From NCBI GenBank assembly GCA_031278575.1, contig JAITKD010000120.1:1-7629 (forward strand): 7,629 bases of DNA. The letters run 5' to 3'. Both the position numbers and the translations under genes were made by a program. Under the pieces are notes generated by a model, which saw only the letters and a list, made by a program, of their open reading frames with translations, searched no databases and was not told the origin of the DNA. Shown in pieces: positions 1 through 4,247 of the stretch; the stretch's first letter is position 1, and the number at the start of each line of letters is the position of its first letter. The DNA comes from Spirochaetaceae bacterium (lineage in GTDB: Bacteria; Spirochaetota; Spirochaetia; Treponematales; Breznakiellaceae).

Positions 1-47
1 GAAAAATGGCCCCAAATTCGCCTCTAAAATCCGTATATAACGTTAAA

Positions 48-222
48 TGGCCGAACTTCGAGTTTTGCCGCCGGAGTGTCCAACAGCCCAAAACGCGCAA
101 GGGATTGGAGGGGTGTGAAACAGCCACGGCGCGCAGCGCCGGGGCCGGAGCGAAGCGGAGCCCCGGAAAGCCCGGTCGCCGCATCGCGGCGATGCGCCCA
201 ATATAAACTCGACATTCGGCCA
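48..222. repeat. MITE-like intergenic element with 18-bp terminal inverted repeats
   Basis: The ends are imperfect inverted repeats: TGGCCGAACTTCGAGTTT at 48-65 and AAACTCGACATTCGGCCA at 205-222, which match at 16 of 18 positions when one is reverse-complemented. The interior is GC-rich and contains two strong hairpins: CCGGGGC (139-145) with GCCCCGG (160-166) around a GC-GAA-GC centre, and CGCATC (180-185) with GATGCG (191-196). No transposase is encoded and there is no clear target-site duplication. It sits just upstream of the aminotransferase gene. I infer a small non-autonomous mobile or REP-like dispersed element; copy number elsewhere in the genome cannot be judged from this window. 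Confidence 0.5.
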
Positions 223-281
223 AATGTAAAATTGCTGCCGCCCTATGGTGTATAGTTGACATTATCGCCCCTTTCGAGCAT

Positions 282-289
282 AAAGGAAA
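282..289 (+). promoter_or_regulatory. Ribosome binding site fixing the aminotransferase start
   Basis: AAAGGAAA lies 7 nt (counted from GGA) before the ATG at 295. This favours ATG 295 over the in-frame TTG at 256, which has no comparable Shine-Dalgarno and would add 13 residues that look non-conserved. Confidence 0.65.
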
Positions 290-294
290 CTATT

Positions 295-1644
295 ATGAGA
301 AGAAATATTGTACATCCTGGGGCGGGAAAGTTAAAATATGAAATTCGGGAAATTGTCGCCTTTGCCCGGGCGCTGGAAAAGTGGAATATACCCATAACCT
401 GGGAAAACATCGGGGATCCGGTAAAAAAGGGGGAACCCGTCGCCGGGTGGATCAAGGATATCGTCCGGGAAAAGGCCGGGGAAGACAACTCCTATGCCTA
501 TTCGGAAACCGAAGGGGCCCGGGAAGCCCGGGAATTTCTCGCGGATCGGGCCAACCGGCGGGAGAAAATTTCCTTTCCCGGAGAAATTTATCCCGATCCG
601 GCGGCCATAAGCTCTGCGGACGTTCTTTTTTTTAACGGATTGGGGGATGCGGTGGCCAAGGTATTCGGATTCCTCCGCCGGGAAGCCCGGGTTTTGGGGC
701 CTTCCCCCGCCTATTCCACCCTTTCCTCCGCGGAAGCGGCCCATTCGGGGTATGAACACCTTACTTACCGGCTGGACCCCCAGAAAAACTGGATGCCCGA
801 CCTGGAAGACGTGGAACTCAAGGTGAGGTACAACGATTCCGTTGCGGGGATCCTCCTTATCAACCCGGATAATCCCACCGGTGCGGTATACCCCGTGGAG
901 GTTCTGGGGGAATTTGTTCGGATCGCCCGGACCTACGGCCTGTTTATTATCTGTGACGAAACCTATGCCAACATCATATTCGGGGGGGCCAAAACCGCGG
1001 CCCTTTCCCAGATAATCGGGGATGTGCCCGGCCTGGCCCTGCGTTCCCTCTCCAAAGAGGTCCCCTGGCCGGGGGCCCGCTGCGGCTGGGTAGAGGTTTA
1101 TAACCGTAAGGTGGATCACCGCTTCGACCTGTACATCCGAAGCCTCCTGGATGCCAAACGACTGGAGGTTTGTTCCACCAGCCTTCCCCAACTCTGTATC
1201 CCCGCCATCATGGGGGACCCCCGCTATGGGGACCACTTGGCCTGGCGGGCCGCCATGTTTGAGAAGCGGGCGGAAGAAGCCTATGCCGCGTTTACCGGTA
1301 TACCGGGCCTCAGCCTGATGAAACCCCGGGGCGCCCTTTATGCCACCGCGGTATTTGATCCCGATGTCATGGGGGATGAGAAAAAAGCCCGGTCCCGGTT
1401 TCTTCCGGTTTCAGACCCCTCCCTGGGGGAATTTATCAAAAAAGAGATCGCCGACGTAGCGCCGGATAAGGGGTTTGTGTATTGGCTTTTGGCTTCCACC
1501 GGGATCTGTGTGGTCCCCCTTTCGGGGTTTGCCAGTGATTTGCCGGGTTTTCGCTTTACCCTATTAGAATATGACGATGAAAAACGGAGAAAAATCTATA
1601 AAACCATGGCGGAATCGGCGAAAAAATACCTTGCCTCCGTATAA
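295..1644 (+). CDS. PLP-dependent class I/II aminotransferase
   Basis: This is a complete 449-residue fold-type I PLP enzyme of the class I/II aminotransferase family. Such enzymes move an amino group between an amino acid and a 2-oxo acid in the cytoplasm. Visible motifs: IGDP near residue 40 (N-terminal substrate-side segment), NPDNPTG at 190-196 (PLP/substrate pocket), DETYA at 221-225 with D221 expected to bind the PLP pyridine nitrogen, SLSK with K254 the expected Schiff-base lysine, followed by the GARCGW segment, and R420 in FRFT as the expected substrate-carboxylate arginine. All catalytic positions appear intact. At 449 residues it is longer than typical AspC/AlaA enzymes (about 400), mainly through extra residues around 345-400. 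Substrate (aspartate, alanine or other) cannot be decided from sequence. It is monocistronic as far as can be seen; no clear terminator follows, only repeat DNA. Confidence 0.93.
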   Translation: MRRNIVHPGAGKLKYEIREIVAFARALEKWNIPITWENIGDPVKKGEPVAGWIKDIVREKAGEDNSYAYSETEGAREAREFLADRANRREKISFPGEIYPDPAAISSADVLFFNGLGDAVAKVFGFLRREARVLGPSPAYSTLSSAEAAHSGYEHLTYRLDPQKNWMPDLEDVELKVRYNDSVAGILLINPDNPTGAVYPVEVLGEFVRIARTYGLFIICDETYANIIFGGAKTAALSQIIGDVPGLALRSLSKEVPWPGARCGWVEVYNRKVDHRFDLYIRSLLDAKRLEVCSTSLPQLCIPAIMGDPRYGDHLAWRAAMFEKRAEEAYAAFTGIPGLSLMKPRGALYATAVFDPDVMGDEKKARSRFLPVSDPSLGEFIKKEIADVAPDKGFVYWLLASTGICVVPLSGFASDLPGFRFTLLEYDDEKRRKIYKTMAESAKKYLASV

Positions 1645-1717
1645 TCCCGAGGATTTAAAGACAAAAACCGCGGAGGCTCATTCGCGGCGGGGGCTAATAC
1701 CCAAGAACCCGCTTCCC

Positions 1718-1935
1718 GGGAAGCTTTAGCACGGTCAACAAGTTACGGAGGGGGAGCGCCGGGGTCCCGAAAAGCAGGGGTCTTTTGCCCATGGCGAGCC
1801 GTTTTTGACGCGGCTCCCCCTCGCTTCAGCCTCCTCGGGCTTCGCCCTGCGGTGGCTTCCGCTACCCCCACTCCTTCATCTGCGGGTACCAAATCCTTAA
1901 CTGGTTGACCGGGGGAAGCTTTAGGGCGGTCAACA
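1718..1935. repeat. Direct repeats bracketing the 1732-1911 element
   Basis: A 23-bp sequence beginning GGGAAGCTTTAG and ending CGGTCAACA occurs at 1718-1740 and again at 1913-1935 with two mismatches (21 of 23), 195 bp apart. The second copy is also part of a perfect 8-bp inverted repeat, GTTGACCG (1904-1911) and CGGTCAAC (1927-1934). The first copy overlaps a perfect 14-bp palindrome, GCTTCCCGGGAAGC (1711-1724). The 12-bp GGGAAGCTTTAG part could be a target duplication or a repeat-unit boundary. This fills most of the gene-free stretch 1645-2006. Confidence 0.6.
1732..1911. repeat. MITE-like element, 180 bp, with inverted ends
   Basis: CGGTCAACAAGTTACGGA (1732-1749) is the imperfect reverse complement (16 of 18) of TCCTTAACTGGTTGACCG (1894-1911). 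Inside is a perfect 10-bp inverted repeat GAGGGGGAGC / GCTCCCCCTC (1748-1757 and 1813-1822), plus small hairpins such as GGGC-TTC-GCCC (1837-1847). No coding potential is evident. The size and end design match the element at 48-222 (175 bp, 18-bp ends with two mismatches), although the end sequences differ. It lies directly upstream of the transposase-like gene at 2007, so it may be a non-autonomous relative mobilised by such proteins; this link is inference. Confidence 0.55.
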
Positions 1936-2006
1936 TTGGTAATACTAAATTGAAATTTCCGAGCCTTTTACTAAAGCAAGACGCACATCAAGTGCATATA
2001 CTTTCC

Positions 2007-2504
2007 ATGAGACAATTACGCATACTCAAACAAGGGGTGTGGTACGAAATCCGTACCCGCGTCAACAACCGGGAACCCATCTTCAGCCGCCATAAGGCCC
2101 TGGCGCTGTTCGCCAAGGTGTTTCGGGAGACGAAACTCCGGTTTGTTTTCGAGATTCGCGGGCTCTGTCTTGCCGATGACTGGCTCACGTTTTATATCAA
2201 GCCGGCGGACGGGCTGGAGCTTCCGGCCATCATGCAGTGGCTAAAACAGGTATTCGCCCAACGGTACAACTGGGCGGAAGGCCGGATCGGCCATATCTGG
2301 GGGGACCGGTACGGGTCGTGGATACTGGAAGGGGAGCCGCCGGAGGAGGAAGAGGCCGGAGCGGGGCGGGGGGATTCGGACAATGGGGTCAGACCCTGGT
2401 ATAGGGATGCGGACACGGGGGTCAGACCCCGGCATGGGAAAACGGCGATCCAAACCGTTTTTCCCCTCATATTCCCACATCCCCCCGTACCCGCCCCCGG
2501 ATAA
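2007..2504 (+). CDS. REP-associated (Y1_Tnp/IS200-like) transposase relative lacking the HUH motif
   Basis: The protein has 165 residues from ATG 2007. Its first 112 residues follow the layout of REP-associated tyrosine transposases: N-terminal MRQLRILKQGVWYEIRTRV, a helical KALALFAKVFRET region, then FVFEIRGL, then GLELPAIMQWLKQVFAQRYN with Y87 at the expected nucleophile position, and the family hallmark GRIGHIWGDRY (92-102). The expected M-G-N-H-Y-H-L metal site is instead A-D-D-W-L-T-F (56-62), so both HUH histidines are replaced (W59, T61). Nicking activity is therefore unlikely, though DNA binding could remain. The tail after about residue 112 is acidic and then repeat-derived. An upstream in-frame TTG at 1905 lies in repeat DNA and was not chosen. 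No good Shine-Dalgarno is visible, so expression is uncertain. It may be a decayed or a repurposed copy. Confidence 0.75.
   Translation: MRQLRILKQGVWYEIRTRVNNREPIFSRHKALALFAKVFRETKLRFVFEIRGLCLADDWLTFYIKPADGLELPAIMQWLKQVFAQRYNWAEGRIGHIWGDRYGSWILEGEPPEEEEAGAGRGDSDNGVRPWYRDADTGVRPRHGKTAIQTVFPLIFPHPPVPAPG
2373..2438 (+). repeat. 33-bp in-frame tandem duplication with GGGGTCAGACCCC palindromes
   Basis: Units 2373-2405 and 2406-2438 match at 27 of 33 positions. Each carries a palindromic core: GGGTCAGACCC at 2386-2396 and GGGGTCAGACCCC at 2418-2430. The unit length is a multiple of three, so the host ORF encodes an 11-residue repeat (DSDNGVRPWYR, then DADTGVRPRHG). From general knowledge, GGGTCAGACC-type palindromes often lie beside REP-associated transposase genes; that assignment is from memory and was not searched. 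Confidence 0.7.
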
Positions 2505-2668
2505 GCGGCGCCAACCCGCCCGGGGTTCCGCATAAACCTTCTTTTCCGCCCCAAGCCGAAAACGCTCAGGGGAAAGGTCTGTCCTGAACCGGGTAAAACC
2601 TGAATGGCGGCTCAAGTTTAGCCTTCAAGTCGGGGAGGTTCATAAAACCGGGGCTGTTCCAAAATCCC

Positions 2669-2691
2669 ATGGTCCGGGGGACCGTATTTTT
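2669..2691 (+). terminator. Possible intrinsic terminator after the transposase-like gene
   Basis: GGTCC (2671-2675) pairs with GGACC (2679-2683) around a GGG loop, extendable by an A-T and a T-G pair at the base, and is followed by ATTTTTG. It lies 165 bp after the stop of the gene at 2007-2504. The five-T tract and short stem make it only a moderate candidate, and its 3' side also takes part in an alternative pairing (2682-2692 with 2731-2741). Confidence 0.35.
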
Positions 2692-2845
2692 GAAAAACAG
2701 GTTTTACTTGCACGCAGCCTGAGATTTAAGCGAAAATACGGACAGGCGCTTTCTCCGATACCGGTTTCCCGGGATCAGCGGTCCACGACCGCGGGTCTGC
2801 ACCTATCGGGTTTTGAAACCGGCTTCCGGCGCTATTTGAGAAGCC
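2682..2845. other. Gene-free stretch dense in inverted repeats; possible structured RNA
   Basis: No ORF here looks like a protein. Perfect or near-perfect inverted pairs follow one another: CCGTATTTTTG / CGAAAATACGG (2682-2692, 2731-2741; one wobble), CCGATA / TATCGG (2755-2760, 2804-2809), CCGGTTTC / GAAACCGG (2761-2768, 2815-2822), GCGGTC-CAC-GACCGC (2778-2792) and GGCTTC / GAAGCC (2821-2826, 2840-2845). The second and third pairs interleave rather than nest, so they would form a pseudoknot or alternative folds. The strand is unknown. It could equally be a decayed repeat element. The neighbouring 2505-2668 shows nothing recognisable. Confidence 0.3.
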
Positions 2846-2868
2846 GCGCATAAAACACCCCGCATTAT

Positions 2869-2929
2869 CCTCATTACTTACCCAATGAGGAAATACCACG
2901 GGTCATGTTATTTCTGCGCGGGTCCTTAA
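2869..2929 (-). repeat. Hairpin-ended repeat element, copy A (downstream of rpsU)
   Basis: Read on the minus strand it opens with TTAAGGACCCGCGCAGAAAT, runs through AACATGACC, and ends in a hairpin CCTCATT / AATGAGG (2884-2890 and 2869-2875; extendable by one A-T pair at 2868/2891) with a loop containing GGTAAG. A second copy in inverted orientation lies at 6398-6462. The first 29 nt of the two copies agree at 26 positions. It sits 34 nt past the rpsU stop, but no T tract follows the hairpin, so it does not look like an ordinary terminator. Confidence 0.65.
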
Positions 2930-2963
2930 AACAGGATTAGTCTCCCTTGACTTTTCCGCTCCC

Positions 2964-3167
2964 TCAATAATCGGCTCTGCCCTTCCTGGACTTTTTGAGC
3001 AGTTTCCGTTGGATAGCCTTTTTTTTCCGGTTGAGGATGGTGGAAGGTTTTTCATAATATTCCCGTTTTTTAAATTCCCGAATGATACCCTCCTTTTCTA
3101 CCATACGTTTAAACCGTTTGATAGCTTTTTCCAGCATCTCATTATCATCTACGATGATATGCGCCAA
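2964..3167 (-). CDS. rpsU: Small ribosomal subunit protein bS21
   Basis: The product is a 67-residue basic protein with the full bS21 layout: an N-terminal strand (AHIIVDDNE), then [30 protein letters not shown] and a Lys/Arg-rich helical tail ending [10 protein letters not shown]. bS21 binds the 30S platform near the 16S 3' end and helps initiation. The start is TTG (3167-3165), chosen because translation from there gives the canonical N-terminus and because GGAGG lies 8 nt upstream. An ATG immediately before it (3173-3171) is followed directly by TAA (3170-3168) and cannot be the start. It is the last gene of the co-oriented recJ-peptidase-rpsU cluster, 78 nt after the peptidase. Length is normal for the family. 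Confidence 0.95.
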   Translation of the reverse strand: MAHIIVDDNEMLEKAIKRFKRMVEKEGIIREFKKREYYEKPSTILNRKKKAIQRKLLKKSRKGRADY

Positions 3168-3182
3168 TTACATCACCTCCTT
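3168..3182 (-). promoter_or_regulatory. Extended Shine-Dalgarno plus ATG-TAA start-stop before rpsU
   Basis: On the minus strand AAGGAGGTGA (3182-3173) is complementary to the 16S anti-Shine-Dalgarno over ten bases, followed by an in-frame ATG-TAA minimal ORF and then the TTG start of bS21. The GGAGG to TTG gap (8 nt) is optimal, while GGAGG to ATG is only 2 nt. It may serve as a control site for bS21 synthesis (inference). Confidence 0.65.
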
Positions 3183-3245
3183 CCCGCGACGGTAAAGATA
3201 AAAGTTTGGGCTTTTTCAAAATCAGGCATTTTGAGCCAGCGATTT

Positions 3246-4247
3246 TCATTCATTAAGTTTACTTAAAATAAGCGCTTTGTCAAGGACCGGCCGGGCCGTC
3301 AAAATATCGGGATCCGCGTTTTCCCCGGCGATACGGATCTCCCAGTGCAGGTGGGGACCCGTGGAAAGGCCGGTGGAACCGGATTCGCCCAAGAGGGCGC
3401 CGGCGTCTACCATGGCCCCTTCGCTTACGTTGATTTTATCCAGGTGGTAATACAGGGAATAGATTCCGGGGAGATGTTCGATGACCACCGAATGGCCCGT
3501 TACTATCCGGAAACGGGCCAAAACAACCCGCCCCGGAGCGCAGGCGGTAACCGGGGTGCCTCGGGGAACCCCGTAATCGACCCCGGCATGGATCGAAGTT
3601 TCGGCGGAGCCGTCAACATACCGGAAAACCCGGCGATCCCCAAAAAAGCTGGTCCGCCGGGTGGAAGCCACCGGGGGCACAAAGGGGCCGGAAGCAAATA
3701 TTTCGGTCCCGGTCCGGGAGATGATCCCCCATAAGGCTGCGGATTCCGCGGTCTTTTTGGGATCCTGCCGGGTCCGTAAGTCGGTATTGTCCTGATCCAG
3801 GGGAATTTCTTCGGAGATAAACCGCCGGCTGCCGATGGCAAGGGCAATTTCGGCGATCCCTTTCCCGGCCTCTTCCACCCGGACCAGGGCGGAACCGGAG
3901 GCGGCGGTGGAAGGCACCGCCAGGATCGCCGCTTTGACCGCCAGCCCCTCCTTATTCCGCAGCCCCAGGTCAAAAAAGGCCGCCTCCGTAAGGCGCCGCC
4001 CCCGGGAATTCAACAACACCGCCCGGAAATTCCCCGGCCGGGGGCTTACCAGGCCCAGGGTAACCGGCTCCCCGGGCAGGGGGTTTTCCGGCAGGGTGAT
4101 GAGCCGGGCCTGGGCGTGGAGGAAAATTCCGGCGTTTAGGCATAAAAACAGGGTAAACACCGCCGGTAAAACCCGCCGGCCGGACCCGGCGGTATACCCC
4201 CTCCCCTTTGAGGCGGCGGCGGGGCGGCAACGGAGCCGGGGGATCAT
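3246..4247 (-). CDS. Exported M23-family (LytM/peptidoglycan endopeptidase-like) metallopeptidase
   Basis: The protein has 333 residues. A basic N-terminus (through R24-R25) precedes a hydrophobic segment at about 26-43 and an LHAQA-type end near 43-47, consistent with a signal peptide and export to the periplasm. Residues 48-150 are a beta-rich, Ig-like-looking region (inference). The M23 domain covers about 198-320 with all zinc ligands: H220 and D224 in HAGVDYG, and H301 in HLHWE; H299 and H268 (YYHL) fit the catalytic positions. An active glycyl or D,D-type peptidoglycan endopeptidase is likely; the exact bond is not predictable. The ATG overlaps the recJ stop by 4 nt (ATGA, 4247-4244), which suggests translational coupling. 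No strong Shine-Dalgarno is visible within recJ. The n-region is rather long, but no later start codon fits. Confidence 0.9.
   Translation of the reverse strand: MIPRLRCRPAAASKGRGYTAGSGRRVLPAVFTLFLCLNAGIFLHAQARLITLPENPLPGEPVTLGLVSPRPGNFRAVLLNSRGRRLTEAAFFDLGLRNKEGLAVKAAILAVPSTAASGSALVRVEEAGKGIAEIALAIGSRRFISEEIPLDQDNTDLRTRQDPKKTAESAALWGIISRTGTEIFASGPFVPPVASTRRTSFFGDRRVFRYVDGSAETSIHAGVDYGVPRGTPVTACAPGRVVLARFRIVTGHSVVIEHLPGIYSLYYHLDKINVSEGAMVDAGALLGESGSTGLSTGPHLHWEIRIAGENADPDILTARPVLDKALILSKLNE

Noticed and set aside
139..166. CCGGGGC / GCCCCGG hairpin as a terminator of a gene left of the window
   Set aside because: There is no T tract on either side and no upstream gene is visible. It is better explained as the core of the 48-222 repeat element.
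256..284. TTGACA (256-261) with CATAAA (279-284) at 17-bp spacing as an aminotransferase promoter
   Set aside because: It would start transcription about 4 nt before ATG 295 and exclude the AAAGGAAA ribosome binding site from the mRNA. Only four of six -10 positions match, so it is probably coincidental.
331..1236. Long antisense open frame (301 codons) across the aminotransferase
   Set aside because: It is Gly/Pro-rich, has no recognisable domain, and lies wholly opposite a gene with complete catalytic motifs. It is a high-GC shadow.
1905..2006. TTG 1905 as the start of the transposase-like gene
   Set aside because: The extra 34 residues are translated from the repeat and palindrome DNA, and family members normally begin at the MRQLR-type sequence encoded from 2007.
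2373..2438. Tandem repeats as a CRISPR remnant
   Set aside because: There are only two units, directly abutting with no spacer, and they lie within an open frame. No cas genes are present.
2192..2615. Two minus-strand open frames over the transposase tail
   Set aside because: They are Pro/Gly/Arg-rich, end-to-end across repeat DNA, and show no family similarity. They are shadows.
3183..3245. Internal minus-strand promoter for rpsU (TTGAAA with TATCTT)
   Set aside because: The spacing between the two boxes is only about 13-14 bp, too short for a convincing sigma-70 type promoter.
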